DNA from: DAOUEO01 sp963763495
GTDB lineage: Bacteria > Chloroflexota > Dehalococcoidia > DSTF01 > JALHUB01
Direction of reading: 5' to 3'
Assembly: GCA_963763495.1 (NCBI GenBank)
Contig: CAVXOY010000021.1
Location: 179,495-243,494, forward strand
Length of the DNA stretch: 64,000 nucleotides
Shown: positions 1 to 9,203 of the stretch, piece by piece
Layout: every line of letters starts with the position of its first letter
Numbering within the stretch: position 1 is the first letter of the stretch
The notes under the pieces: model-generated
Databases searched by the model: none
Seen by the model: only the letters and a program-made list of their open reading frames with translations
What the model was told of the DNA's origin: nothing
Made by a program: the position numbers and the translations under genes

Positions 1-42
1 CTCTGTCAGCTTCTGGATGGCCCTCTCGTGGTGCGGTCTCAT
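1..42 (-). CDS. 5' end of an unidentified gene, cut by the window edge
   Basis: Only the first 14 codons are present, reading Met-Arg-Pro-His-His-Glu-Arg-Ala-Ile-Gln-Lys-Leu-Thr-Glu. A good ribosome site (GGTGGAGGA) lies 5 bases upstream of the ATG, which is why the start is believable. The opening resembles the start of minimal nucleotidyltransferase-domain proteins, but 14 residues cannot settle this. It follows the phage tail/holin genes on the same strand after a gap of about 90 bases and may or may not belong to that cluster. Confidence 0.35.
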   Translation of the reverse strand, partial: MRPHHERAIQKLTE

Positions 43-130
43 GGGTTATCCTCCACCTAGTCCCTTTGCGATTTGTATACTGGGGCAAGCGTACCTGGGA
101 GGGGAAATGCAGTCAACGAGGCATGACCGG

Positions 131-301
131 TCAGTCTTCCCAGACGGCGGGGAGGGCGCCGACACCGGCCCGCACGACGAGGCCGCGCAACTCCTCGTTC
201 TTGGTCACGTCGTCGTCGCGGAGGGGCGGGGCAGCGTTGTCGGGCAGAGGCTTTGCCCCCGACGGCGGCGGCGACTTCGATTGCCTGCCGGCGTCAGCCA
301 T
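131..301 (-). CDS. Small hypothetical protein after the holin-like gene (56 aa)
   Basis: A short open frame whose ATG overlaps the TGA of the upstream holin-like gene by a few bases, with GGGAGA just ahead. The product is Pro- and Asp-rich with no membrane segment. The tight overlap suggests translational coupling within the phage operon. No family is recognised, and the length makes a chance frame possible. Confidence 0.4.
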   Translation of the reverse strand: MADAGRQSKSPPPSGAKPLPDNAAPPLRDDDVTKNEELRGLVVRAGVGALPAVWED

Positions 302-629
302 TCTCCCTCTCCTGCCGCACAGCCTCGCCCTTCGCGTCGCCGGGACGTAGGTAGCTGGAATAGAAGTCGTGGACGTAGCTGGCGCCGCGCCCCAGAACGA
401 CGCCGCTGAGGATGACGCCCAGCTCAGCCGGACGCGGGGTCAGGCCCAGCACGTCGCGTGTTATGTCGAGATCGTAGGCCCAGGCGAGGAGGACGCCTAC
501 GGCCACCGCGACGTAGCGAATGAGGGATGCGGGCAGACGAGCGGCGGCAAGCGGCCCGGCGAAGAGGTATTCGGTGAGGCTCTCGGCGAGGAAGGCGAGG
601 GCCAGGACGGCGAAGATCGGCTCGGTCAT
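294..629 (-). CDS. Holin-like small membrane protein
   Basis: About 111 residues starting at ATG 629, preceded by GGGAGAAC; an in-frame extension to 692 lacks a ribosome site and runs into the previous gene. Three hydrophobic segments are visible: residues about 4-22, 30-50 and 65-85. A charged C-terminus rich in Glu/Arg/Lys follows. Size, topology and position directly after tail genes fit a phage holin or other small phage membrane protein. There is no catalytic motif, so the holin role rests on inference from context. Confidence 0.55.
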   Translation of the reverse strand: MTEPIFAVLALAFLAESLTEYLFAGPLAAARLPASLIRYVAVAVGVLLAWAYDLDITRDVLGLTPRPAELGVILSGVVLGRGASYVHDFYSSYLRPGDAKGEAVRQERENG

Positions 630-648
630 TGTTCGTTCTCCCAGGGGA

Positions 649-861
649 TCAGGTGTAGACGGCAACGAGCACGGCGTCGTCAGGGTTGGCATCGTCGAAG
701 AAGATGAGGGCGCACTTGCGGCCGGGGACCATCTCGCCGGCGGGGATGTTGCGGGCCACGGGCACGCCGGAGAGCCAGACGGAGAGGCTGCCCGCCACCT
801 GCACGGTCGCAGTGTAGGCGCCGGAGTCGAAGGCTTTGAGTTCTCCCTTGCGAACGCGCAT
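649..861 (-). CDS. Small phage structural or accessory protein (70 aa)
   Basis: Seventy residues, beta-rich, beginning Met-Arg-Val-Arg-Lys-Gly-Glu-Leu and containing an Ile-Phe-Phe-Asp-Asp-Ala segment near the C-terminus. It starts 12 bases after the large tail gene and ends 19 bases before the holin-like start, so it belongs to the same operon. The short beta-strand pattern would suit a small OB-fold or tail-associated protein. No family is recognised. Confidence 0.5.
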   Translation of the reverse strand: MRVRKGELKAFDSGAYTATVQVAGSLSVWLSGVPVARNIPAGEMVPGRKCALIFFDDANPDDAVLVAVYT

Positions 862-873
862 TGACGACTCCTC

Positions 874-2856
874 CTAGACGGCGCCCAGCCGGAGGCGCAT
901 CTGGTAGACAGGCGACGCTCCGGCGCGCGAGTAGTGCAGCGAGATGCCCAGCACGCGGCGGCAGGCCTCGCTCAGCCCGGCAGCGGCGTCGGTCACGGTC
1001 ACGACGTCGTACAGCTCCTGGCCGCAGTTGACGGGCACGACGATCTCGCCGTCCAACGACGCCATCGCCGCCTTCCGCATCAGGGCGTCGACGCGCTCTT
1101 GCAGTTGGGCGGCGGTGGTCAGGTTGAGGTCGTGCACCTGGCGCAGGCGGTCGTAGACATCGTCGATGCTCTCCCAGTCGAAGGCGTCGAGCATGCGTCC
1201 CTGCCCGAAGACCTGGACGCGGTTGAAGTCGAGCGCTCCCGTCCCGTAGCGGCCGGAGAAGACGGGGTGGTCGGCGCCATAGGCGTAGTCGGCCTCTTGG
1301 TCGGGGAGGGGGTTCATCGCCAGGCCGCTCTCGCCGGCGATAGCGATCACGTCGGGCACGGTCTCCAGGAGACGCCGCACCGCCGTCCGGCCGTCCTCGC
1401 CGGGATGGATGGCAAAGGAGGGGCGGAACGATGTGATCGTGGAGCTGCTGCTGTGGCAGCCAAGCTCCAGACCCGCCCGCGCGAAGAGGAAGCTGAGCAA
1501 CTGAAAGACGGTCGCCGTACCTGCGGCCCAGGCGTATTCGCGGCGGGCCCGCCACCTCTCCAGCAGCGACCAGCCACCGCCGGCATGGAGGGTGAAGGTG
1601 GCCTTCCCCGCGCCGCTGCCGTACTCCCAGCCATCGATCCAGTAGCGCGGCCCGACGGAGACGGCGGGGCCATCGCTGGTGACGTAGCCGGGGCTAACGT
1701 CGACCTGGGAGCCGCGCTTGATGAGGGAGAGCGACCCGCTCGTCAGGTCACGGTAGCGGCCGTCGTCGTTGCGGAGGACGATGCGGACGCGCCCGTCGAA
1801 GGGGGCGGTCTCTTCCCGCACCTCCAGCACGTCATCGCTTAGGTCGAGGACGGAGGTGTCGAACGGGGCACGCCATACGCCGGAGGGGGCGGAGAGCCAG
1901 GCCGCAGTCGAGCTGTGGGTCATCGCGACGCCGTACGCGCTGCTGACGTCGAAGGGCACGGGCTCGCGCCAGGTGTGGGTGAGGAAGTCGCCGAGCGCGG
2001 AGACGTGCGTCCAGAAGGGTCGCGAATAGGACTGGCTGCCGCTGAACTTCTCGACGAACAGCATGCGGTAGGTGTCGGCTCTGTCGAGGGAGGGTGCGCG
2101 GAACTCCACGCCGGAGCCGGCATCGGCGCGGCTCAGTTCGGCCAGGCCCGACCAGGTATCGATGGGTTGGTTGAAGCCGTCGCCGTAGATCGCCGTCCAG
2201 ACACCGCCGGCGCCGGAGGCATCGGTGCCGGCGACGACGACGTTGAAATCGATGGAGTAGCAGCAGGCCAGCCCCGTCACTGAAGCGAGGCTGTTGCTCC
2301 AGGCGGCAGGCGAGCCCCAGACGCCGCCGCTGCGCTTGACTCGGTACACGGTCGCGCCGACGGAGTAGAAGAGGAGGGCGGTGCCGTCGCTCTTCAGGCC
2401 GGCGGCCAGCCAGCCCACAGCGCCGGACGCCGTCGCCACCGTGACCGGGCCGGCGAACGACTCGCCGTAGTCGCCGCTCTCCGCGAGCTTGATCGTCACG
2501 TTGTCGGTGTCGACGTAGAAGAGGAGGACGGCGGCAGCGGAGGCGGCAAGAGCGATCCCCGCCGTCGCGGAGACGGTCGCAAAGGAGGACCAGGCCGCAA
2601 AGTCGCTGCCCGGGCCGGGGTCGACGACCCGCTGCAGGTAGAGGCTGTTTGCGGAGGGATCGACGCGGGCGCGGACGAGGGAGCCGTCGCCGGGCATCGT
2701 CGCGGCATGGAAGTAGTCGCTCTCGCCGCCGCTGTAGAGCCGCTCCCAGGCCAGGCGGGCGACGTTGCCGATGCGATTCCTGATCCGGACCTGGACGTAA
2801 GGGACGGCGCTGGCGCTCTTCTGGGCTGCCAAAAGGGAGTCGGTAAGCTGACGCAT
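874..2856 (-). CDS. Phage tail hub/minor tail-like protein (660 aa)
   Basis: A single unbroken 660-residue frame. The N-terminus (Met-Arg-Gln-Leu-Thr-Asp-Ser-Leu-Leu-Ala-Ala-Gln) resembles the opening of prophage tail or receptor-binding proteins seen in Chloroflexota and Actinobacteria. Residues about 60-310 alternate short strands with Trp/Ser/Thr/Gly blocks like a beta-propeller. Residues about 330-660 look like a tail-hub fold (VLRNDDGRY; YWIDGWEYGSG). It lies 30 bases after the adaptor-like gene. The likely role is a virion tail or baseplate component. The family call comes from composition and neighbours, not from a catalytic signature. Confidence 0.6.
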   Translation of the reverse strand: MRQLTDSLLAAQKSASAVPYVQVRIRNRIGNVARLAWERLYSGGESDYFHAATMPGDGSLVRARVDPSANSLYLQRVVDPGPGSDFAAWSSFATVSATAGIALAASAAAVLLFYVDTDNVTIKLAESGDYGESFAGPVTVATASGAVGWLAAGLKSDGTALLFYSVGATVYRVKRSGGVWGSPAAWSNSLASVTGLACCYSIDFNVVVAGTDASGAGGVWTAIYGDGFNQPIDTWSGLAELSRADAGSGVEFRAPSLDRADTYRMLFVEKFSGSQSYSRPFWTHVSALGDFLTHTWREPVPFDVSSAYGVAMTHSSTAAWLSAPSGVWRAPFDTSVLDLSDDVLEVREETAPFDGRVRIVLRNDDGRYRDLTSGSLSLIKRGSQVDVSPGYVTSDGPAVSVGPRYWIDGWEYGSGAGKATFTLHAGGGWSLLERWRARREYAWAAGTATVFQLLSFLFARAGLELGCHSSSSTITSFRPSFAIHPGEDGRTAVRRLLETVPDVIAIAGESGLAMNPLPDQEADYAYGADHPVFSGRYGTGALDFNRVQVFGQGRMLDAFDWESIDDVYDRLRQVHDLNLTTAAQLQERVDALMRKAAMASLDGEIVVPVNCGQELYDVVTVTDAAAGLSEACRRVLGISLHYSRAGASPVYQMRLRLGAV

Positions 2857-2886
2857 AGTCTAAATAAAGGAAGGTATTGCCCGACG

Positions 2887-3522
2887 CTAGGGGGATAGAC
2901 CTCCCGCCTGGCTCTCCGCCGCCAAAGCGGGACGATACAGGCGGCGAGCCCGCACACCACTGCGGCGGCCATGTCGAGCCAGGGCGGCGGCAAAGGCGGC
3001 CATACGCTCCTGGCCCCAGACAAGGTAACTGCGCCAGACATCGCTGCCGCCGGCGTTGACGCGGTTGGCGGCGAAGCTCGCCCACTCCAGCGCGGCGTAG
3101 GCAGCGGCGCCGGTGGCGAGGACATCCTCGAGAGCCGGCGGGACCGTAGAGGTCGTATCGTCGAGCGTGTGGAGCCTGCCGTAGAAGACGTTGACATCCT
3201 GCGCGGTCAGCGGCGGCGAGTCGACCAGCAGGGTGAGGGTGTCCGCCCAAAGAGAGAAGGAGACGTAGGCGGGCGGGTACTGTCCCACCGGGTACTCCAC
3301 CGCCTCGACGACGACGCGGTCGCTCAGCGACGCCAGCGATAGGTCGCGGCTGCCGGCGCTGGTGGTGAGGACAGCCTTCGCCTCCCAGGGAACAGCCAGG
3401 CTGAGCTCGCGCAGCGCCCGCGCGATGTGCCGGTCGATCTCGTCGTCGGACCAGCGGTAGGCGGCAGAGTCTTCGTCGTGAAGGTCGCGGCGGACCAGAG
3501 TTCTCATCTGGGGAAGGTTCAT
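2887..3522 (-). CDS. Head-tail adaptor-like phage protein
   Basis: 211 residues. The opening MNLPQMRTLVRRDLHDED followed by YRWSDDEIDRHIARALRELS is the pattern of SU10-type phage adaptor proteins, which join the portal to the tail. A beta-rich middle with Tyr/Pro repeats and a helical C-terminus (about residues 130-190) fit that family. It follows the small structural gene by 10 bases. The basic last 20 residues may be a natural tail. Confidence 0.65.
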   Translation of the reverse strand: MNLPQMRTLVRRDLHDEDSAAYRWSDDEIDRHIARALRELSLAVPWEAKAVLTTSAGSRDLSLASLSDRVVVEAVEYPVGQYPPAYVSFSLWADTLTLLVDSPPLTAQDVNVFYGRLHTLDDTTSTVPPALEDVLATGAAAYAALEWASFAANRVNAGGSDVWRSYLVWGQERMAAFAAALARHGRRSGVRARRLYRPALAAESQAGGLSP

Positions 3523-3532
3523 CGCTTTGCTC

Positions 3533-4000
3533 CTACTGAAGCTCCAGCACGGCGAAGACGAGAGGCGTCTCGGCGGTGCTGGCGCGCAGGATAGCAGAGC
3601 CGCCGCTGACCCGCCACTGGGGCCGGAAGACGTGGCTCCCGGCCGTCACCTCGGTGAGCCAGGCGATCTGGAGGTCCTGGGTGTAACCGGCCTGTACCTG
3701 CTGCACTCCCTTCGTCTGTCCTTGCCGCACACCGTCGATCGTGAAGTCGAAGCAGATGAACTGAAGGCTGCCGCTGTAGACGGCGCTCATGAGCAGCAGC
3801 CAGACCCAACCGGCGCCGGTCGTCAGATTGACTCACTAGGTTGGCGGTGTCGATGTCGACGAAGGAGGTGCTGGGGTCGAGTAGTCGCCGGCGGTGCGGA
3901 CGACGCGGGCGATCTGATGGCCACCACCACCACTGCCACCTCCTCCCTCGATGGCGCCTCCCGCTTCGACCAGCTCTCCGAACAAGCGCAACCTTCCCAT
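3533..4000 (-). CDS. Phage structural protein, frameshifted
   Basis: Reconstructed from two frames. The start is ATG 4000 behind AGGAGGAG; the first 27 residues end in a Gly/Ser-rich linker. It then reads DYSTP, shifts frame to STSFVDIDTANL, shifts again near 3837 and ends with the intact 85-residue block beginning at 3790 (MSAVYSGSLQFICFDFTIDG). The resulting ~155-residue beta-rich protein has a Gly-rich N-terminal arm, like small virion surface or tail-tip proteins. Two single-base shifts are needed. The C-terminal block alone has an ATG but no clear ribosome site, so one longer gene is more likely. Confidence 0.55.
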
Positions 4001-4009
4001 CGACTCCTC

Positions 4010-4408
4010 CTAGCTAGGGGTGGCGTAGACGTTGAGAAGAAGGCTCGTCGCCGTCGCCGAGACGACCTTCAGGAAGACGGTTGCGCCGCGCACCTCCGCC
4101 TCCAGGGCGGGAAGGGAGTTGGCGGCCAGTTCCGCCTCGCTGAAGTCGCGGGCGGCGCCGCGGAAGTACTTGCCGGCGGCGGCGTTCCAGTTGAGGATTT
4201 GCACCTTGAGCGCCGTGAGGCCGGTGCTCCCCGTAGCGTCGATGTCGAAGCGGACGCGGCGGTAGCCGGCGCAGTCCACGCCGACGCTGCGGGCCGTCGG
4301 GTCGCCGCTGTCGGGGGCGGTGAGCGCCTGGCGGTGGAGGACGGTCGCCGCCTCCTCGTAGACGGGGGCTTTGGGGACGCCTCGGGTGTCGATGCGGACG
4401 TCAGCCAC
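4010..4408 (-). CDS. Small phage structural protein (132 aa)
   Basis: Starts with GTG at 4408 behind AAGGAG. It is beta-rich (VRFDIDATGSTGLTALKVQI; VFLKVVSATATSLLLNVYA) with no membrane segments. It is the first gene after the promoter at 4461-4490 and lies 9 bases upstream of the next phage gene. A virion decoration, tail-completion or tail-tube-accessory role is plausible by position; no specific family is recognised. Confidence 0.55.
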   Translation of the reverse strand: MADVRIDTRGVPKAPVYEEAATVLHRQALTAPDSGDPTARSVGVDCAGYRRVRFDIDATGSTGLTALKVQILNWNAAAGKYFRGAARDFSEAELAANSLPALEAEVRGATVFLKVVSATATSLLLNVYATPS

Positions 4409-4460
4409 GGCTTACTCCTTGTTGTCGAATGGGGCGCTTGCCCGGCGGCAAGCAGAGCGA

Positions 4461-4490
4461 ATAATAGAATATGCGTTCTTGTGCCGTCAA
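4461..4490 (-). promoter_or_regulatory. Phage promoter with LexA-like operator, unit 3
   Basis: On the minus strand TTGACG (4490-4485), 18 bases, then TATTAT (4466-4461). A 14-base near-palindrome AGAACGCATATTCT (4479-4466) fills the spacer up to the -10. The same arrangement heads the other two phage units near 13.97 and 25.25 kb. It sits about 50 bases upstream of the GTG of the first gene in this unit. Confidence 0.7.
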
Positions 4491-4538
4491 GGGAGACGTG
4501 GCACCTGTCGTGAAGAAAACTCCGCCAGAATTCGGCAC

Positions 4539-4567
4539 TTGACAAAATATCGCGAGCACCCTATACT
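4539..4567 (+). promoter_or_regulatory. Sigma-70-type promoter of the arylsulfotransferase gene
   Basis: TTGACA (4539-4544), 17-base spacer, TATACT (4562-4567), facing away from the phage promoter on the other strand. A homologous promoter with the same flanks, including the sequence leading to GGGAGGTGCATGATGCGC, is found at 9693-9721, so the whole leader is duplicated. Confidence 0.75.
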
Positions 4568-4616
4568 CGCCTCCCCCGCCATACTCACTGGCTGCAATGC
4601 CACCGGGAGGTGCATG

Positions 4617-6673
4617 ATGCGCGCTCGACGGCTGGTTCGAGCTGCGATTCTAGCGGTGCTGATGACGGGAGCCGGGCTGAACCCAGCCGCCATCGGAGCG
4701 CAAGAGCAAACAGTCGGACTGTTCCTGAATGAACCGGGCTCCTTCCAGGGCTACACGCTGTTTGACCCCATGGACTACACAACCACTTATCTGATCGACA
4801 ATGAGGGGAGACTCGTTCACTCCTGGGACAGTGAGTTCTCGCCTGGGGGCGCCGCCGCATCTGCTGGACAACGGCAATCTGCTTCGCCTCGGCCGGCAGG
4901 GCTGACGACCGTGGAGGTGGAGCTGCCTCTCGCTGAAGGAGAAGGCACTAGGCTCGAGGAGTTCGCCTGGGATGGGACACTCGTTTGGCAGTACGAATAC
5001 CCGGATGATGAACACGCCGTCCACCATGACATGAAGAAACTGCCAAATGGCAACGTGCTGATGATCGCCTGGGAGTACAAGACGGCTGCCGAGGCTATCG
5101 CCGCCGGAAGGGATCCCTGCGCTGCTCCTAGACGGCGCACTCTATCCCGACCACATCATCGAAGTTGAGCCTACAGGCGCCATCCGGCGGGAATATTGTC
5201 TGGGAGTGGCACGTGTGGGACCACCTGGTCCAGGACTACGATCCCACAAAGGAGAACTACGGCGCTCGTCGCCGATCACCCGGAGCTGATCGATGTCAAC
5301 TACTGCCTGTTCCTTTCTCTGCGGCAGGGGAATCGCCGACTGGTTGCACACCAACTCCGTCGACTACAACGAAGAGTTCGATCAGATCGTGGTGAGCGTT
5401 CGTCATTTCAGCGAGATCTGGGTGATCGACCACAGCACGACGACGGCGGAGGCGGCCGGCCACAGCGGCGGTAACAGCGGAAAGGGCGGCGACCTTCTGT
5501 ACAGGTGGGGTAATCCTGAGGCTTACAGGAGCCGGGGACGCAGACGATCAGAAGTTCTTCTCGCAGCATGACGCTCAATGGATCGATCCCGGTCTACCCG
5601 GAGAGGGGAACATCCTGGTCTTCAACAACCTCGCGGGCCTTGTAGACGGTCCTGGTACTCCTCCGTCGATGAGATCGTGCCGCCCGTTGACAGCGAGGGC
5701 AACTATTCACTGACGCCCGGCCAGTCGTACGGCCCCGAAGAACGAGCATGGAGATACATAGCTGAGAATCCCACTGATTTCTTCTCCGTGATCATCTCCG
5801 GCGCGCAGCGCCTTCCCAACGGCAATACACTTGCCTGCGAAGGCGTCCCCGGCATCTTCTCCGAGGTCACTCTCAAGCGGCGAGACCGTGTGGCGATACG
5901 TGAGCCCGGTCACTGAGCAGGGCCCCATCTACCAGGGAGATTCTTCGGTCGGCAACTGGGCCTTCCGGGCGAATCGATATGCGCCGGATTATCCCGGACT
6001 GGCGGGCAAAGACCTGACGCCGGGAGATCCCATCGAACTCTACCACCCGGACAGCGACGGCGACGGCGTGTGGGACGAGCCAGACAACTGCCCCTCTGTC
6101 CCGAACGCCGACCAGACCAACACGCCGCTCGGCCCCATCGACAACGGGCCCGACATCGCCGGCGACGATATCACCAACCCTTACGAGGACGCCGTCGGCG
6201 ACGCCTGCGACGACGACGCCGATAACGACGGCCTGCCCGATGCCCAGGAGTCCGACTCCGCCTGCCCCTTCCGCCTCACCCGCGACAGCGACGGCGACGG
6301 CTCCCTCGACGGCTACGAGGTAACACAAAGCTCCGACCCTTGCGACCCCGCGAGCAAGCCGTGCCTCGGCTCCGCCGACGATTCCGACGGCGACGGCTTC
6401 ACGGACGACGTGGAGGCCAGAGGCTGGGGCACTGACCCCTACTCCAAAGACTCGGACGGCGACGCCTGCCCGGACGAAACGAGATCGCCTCCGTCAACGA
6501 CTGACAAGCAGGCCAACATCCTGGACGTCCTCTGGGTGGCGAAGATGGCCTTCGGGATCATTCCACCACACCTAGCGCTTGATCTGGACAAGAACGGAGC
6601 GCTCAACATCCTCGATGTCCAGATGGAGGCGAAGAACTCAACGCTGCTGAGACCACATGCTCCCTGTCCCTAA
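4617..6673 (+). CDS. Secreted arylsulfotransferase-like protein with TSP3 repeats and dockerin, frameshifted
   Basis: ATG 4617 follows GGGAGG. A signal peptide (residues about 1-31, ending GAQA) precedes an ASST/ASST_2-type propeller: LIDNEGRLVHSW, AVHHDMKKLPNGNVLMIAWE, GNIVWEWHVWDHLVQDYDPT, SEIWVIDHST, AQRLPNGNTLACEG. Such enzymes move sulfate between phenolic compounds or handle sulfated organics outside the membrane. Calcium-binding thrombospondin type-3 repeats (DSDGDGVWDEPDNCPSVPNA) follow, then a dockerin-like end (KQANILDVLWVAKMAFGI; DLDKNGALNILDV). At least six single-base shifts interrupt the frame, but the protein is recognisable along its whole length. The dockerin implies docking to a cohesin, several of which are encoded at 38-47 kb. 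Confidence 0.7.
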
Positions 6674-6794
6674 AAAGCACACGTCGCTGCAGATAGAGAG
6701 ACCCCCCACCATCAGTTGACCTTGCCCCCAAGAACGAGTCCAGTCCCAATGTTGGTGCACACGGGTTCTGAACCAGCGGAAGGGGGCATTTGTC

Positions 6795-6968
6795 ATGGTC
6801 AAGAGGCGTCTCACTCCGGAGCAGATCATCAACCAGCTCAGGGAGGCGGAGGTCGAATTGGGCAGGGGGATGAAGGTTCCCGGGGTCTGCAAGAAGCTGG
6901 TGGCGGACTTGTCTCTGGACAACGCCATTCTGAGGCAGGCGACCAAGGGAAACTCCTCAGCCCGGTGA
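6795..6968 (+). pseudogene. IS3 orfA remnant
   Basis: MVKRRLTPEQIINQLREAEV is the classic start of IS3-family OrfA (HTH). The frame then jumps from VCKK straight to LVADLSLDNAIL, losing the roughly 40 residues that hold the rest of the HTH/leucine-zipper region. The deletion is in frame, consistent with loss between similar Lys-Leu codons. It cannot make a working OrfA. Confidence 0.75.
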
Positions 6969-7459
6969 AGAGAAGGCTTGCGGTCGAGGAGGTGCGGGAC
7001 GCCCTCGTCCGCGACGTCGTCTCCGAGCGCCGGGCGTGCAGGGTACTGGGGCAGGTCCGTTCGACACAGAGGAGGGAGTGGGGTATCCTCCTGACGATGA
7101 GCGCCGGCTCCTGAGACGCACGGTGGGGCTGTCAATGGAGTACGGTCTCTACGGCTACCGGAGGATAGCGGCGATGCTGCGTGAGGAAGGGTGGCTGGTG
7201 AACCACAAGCGGGTGGCGAGGCTATGACGGCGGGTGGGAGTGAAGACGCTGTACATCGAGCCCGTGAGTCCTTGGGAGAACGGCTACATCGAGTCCTTCA
7301 ACGATAAGCTGCGGGACGAGTTCTTGCACAGCGAGACGTTTGACACGGTGCTGGAAGCACAGCTGCTGGTCGAGAACTGGCGGCGGCACTCCGTTGTAGT
7401 GCCGCCCTCATAGCTCGCTCGGATACCGTCCTCCGGCGCCGGAGGCCGTGCAGCCATGA
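6965..7459 (+). pseudogene. IS3 orfB (DDE transposase) remnant
   Basis: Begins VKRRLAVEEVRDALVRD and SERRACRVLGQVRSTQR, continues EYGLYGYRRIAAMLREEGW and VNHKRVARL, then jumps to VGVKTLYIEPVSPWENGYIE, SFNDKLRDEFL and finally HSSLGYRPPAPEA. The block between ARL and VGVKTL, which carries most of the DDE core, is missing, and at least two frameshifts are present. The element is dead unless complemented. Confidence 0.75.
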
Positions 7460-7541
7460 CCATCAGGCTCCGCCGCGCTGCGCCTGCAGGCCATGGTTAC
7501 ACTAGCATAGACTGTGCTAGCGTTTGTGGGGGAAAGGCTAG

Positions 7542-9203
7542 GTGACGCATACTCGGCATGGCCCGAGCCTAAGCGGGATTCTGGCGCCGCAACGGGTCAC
7601 GCTTGCCGCGCTGCTGGCGGTGTCGCTAGCCCTGCGCCTCATCGTCGCCTGGCGGCCAATCCCGGAGTTGGTCCTCAAGACGCTGCCTGATGACGCCTTC
7701 TACTACTTCACAACCGCGCACAACATCGCCCATGGCCTAGCGGCGAGCCTGGACGGCCACACAGCGACCAACGGCTTCCATCCGCTCTGGATGGCGATGC
7801 TGGTACCGGTGTGCCGTGTCTTGGAGCGTGACCTCGCCGTTCACGCGGCGCTGACGTTGACGGCGCTGCTGGATACCGCGACCATCGCGCTGGTGTACAT
7901 GGCTGCGCGACGATTGACTGGCCGACAGGCGCCGTCGCTGCTCGCCGCTGCCGCCTATGCGCTCAACCCCGTGATCGTGCTGAGTGCGGTGAACGGAATG
8001 GAGAGCGCCGTTGTGCTCTTCACCGGAGTGTTGCTGCTCAACCTGTACTTGCGCCTGCTCGACCCCAGGACCCGGTCGCCCGGGTTGCTCACGTTCGCTG
8101 TCTTCGGCGCTGTAGCTGGTCTTGCCATCCTGGCCCGCACCGACGGCGTGTTCCTGGTGATAGCGCTGTTACTAGCGCTCACAACGATGCTTCAGCCGTT
8201 GCCCTGGCATCGGCCGGCGGTCGCAGCCGTTGTGGCGATCCTCGTCGTGGCCCCATGGTTCGGCTGGAGCCTGGCCCGATTCAGCACACCGTTCCAGGTC
8301 AGCGGTGAGGCTAGCACCTGGATTGAACATCGGGCGTTCGACCCGGCAGCAAACCGGCCGTTTCGTGACAGTTTGGGGCACGGAGCCAGCCGGATTCAGC
8401 GCTCCCTCACGGCCAACCTGGCTGAAGACTACTTCTACGGCCGTATCTGGCTGGTAGCTGGCCTGGCGACGTTGGCTGGAGCCGCCGCCGTCGCCGCGAT
8501 GCGCGGGCAGGTGCGCCCCAGGGGCTGGCGTTCTTTCCACGGCCCATTATTGCTGATGCCTCCGACGGCTGCCTTCCTGGCGCTCCTCATCGCCCACGAC
8601 GGCGTCCGCTGGGTGGTGCGGGAGTGGTATTTCCTGCCAGTCGTGCCGCTGGCTGCTCTTTGGCTGGCGCTGGCTGCCGCTGCTCTGGAGTCGATAGTTG
8701 CGGACCAGGCTGCCCCGGCTAGCCGGCGTTGGGGCCTTGCACTCGTGGCTGCTGTTGGATTGGCGTTTCTTGTGCCGTACGCTGCCCGCGGCTCAGAGGA
8801 CTGGCGACAGGGCCGCTACTACTGGCAAGCGGACTACTACCGGGCGGCGCGGTGGATGGACTCGAACCTGCCGCCGAACGCCGTGGTCGGAGCGTTCAAT
8901 GCCGGGATCGTCTCCTGGTTCAGTGGTCGGAGCACGATCAATCTAGACGGAGTGATGAACGCGCGGGCATACCACGCTCTCAAAGGGCAGGATCTCATCG
9001 CATACGCCGACAGCGCGGGCATTACCCACATCGCAGATACTAATTTGACTATCTTTACCATCTACGGCCGCTATTGGGCCCTCGAGCCTTCAGTCCTCCT
9101 TGACCGGATCGACAGTGAGTCGCTGACGACCTTCTACATCGATGAGCGGACCAGTCGCTTCGGGGAGTACATCGTGTTCCCGTATCGGCCGGCGAATCGC
9201 TAG
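7542..9203 (+). CDS. Membrane glycosyltransferase, GT39/ArnT-like (553 aa)
   Basis: An intact 553-residue polytopic protein. The GT-C signature is an acidic pair in the first outside loop (LPDDAFYYF, Asp50-Asp51), followed by ATNGFHPLWMAML. About ten hydrophobic segments span residues 20-420, with a soluble extracytoplasmic domain at the C-terminus. Such enzymes transfer a sugar from a polyprenyl-phosphate carrier onto lipids or proteins outside the membrane. The GTG start lies one base beyond the IS3 right end, so its ribosome site (GGGGGAAAGG) is supplied by the IS end. No other start is available nearby. Downstream it abuts a truncated sulfotransferase tail, so the gene seems to have been inserted together with the IS. 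Confidence 0.7.
   Translation: MTHTRHGPSLSGILAPQRVTLAALLAVSLALRLIVAWRPIPELVLKTLPDDAFYYFTTAHNIAHGLAASLDGHTATNGFHPLWMAMLVPVCRVLERDLAVHAALTLTALLDTATIALVYMAARRLTGRQAPSLLAAAAYALNPVIVLSAVNGMESAVVLFTGVLLLNLYLRLLDPRTRSPGLLTFAVFGAVAGLAILARTDGVFLVIALLLALTTMLQPLPWHRPAVAAVVAILVVAPWFGWSLARFSTPFQVSGEASTWIEHRAFDPAANRPFRDSLGHGASRIQRSLTANLAEDYFYGRIWLVAGLATLAGAAAVAAMRGQVRPRGWRSFHGPLLLMPPTAAFLALLIAHDGVRWVVREWYFLPVVPLAALWLALAAAALESIVADQAAPASRRWGLALVAAVGLAFLVPYAARGSEDWRQGRYYWQADYYRAARWMDSNLPPNAVVGAFNAGIVSWFSGRSTINLDGVMNARAYHALKGQDLIAYADSAGITHIADTNLTIFTIYGRYWALEPSVLLDRIDSESLTTFYIDERTSRFGEYIVFPYRPANR

Larger units (their letters stand above)
6717..7540 (+). mobile_element. Degenerate IS3-family insertion sequence
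   Basis: The left end TGACCTTGCCCCCAAGAAC (6717 on) and the imperfect inverted right end at 7522-7540 bracket the remains of IS3-type orfA and orfB. Internal deletions have shortened the element to about 0.82 kb, where about 1.2-1.3 kb is usual. It has landed in the terminator that followed the sulfotransferase gene: the left arm of that hairpin (GAGAGACCCCCCACCATCAG, 6695-6714) survives and the right arm is missing. The intact version is seen at 9588-9626. Confidence 0.75.
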
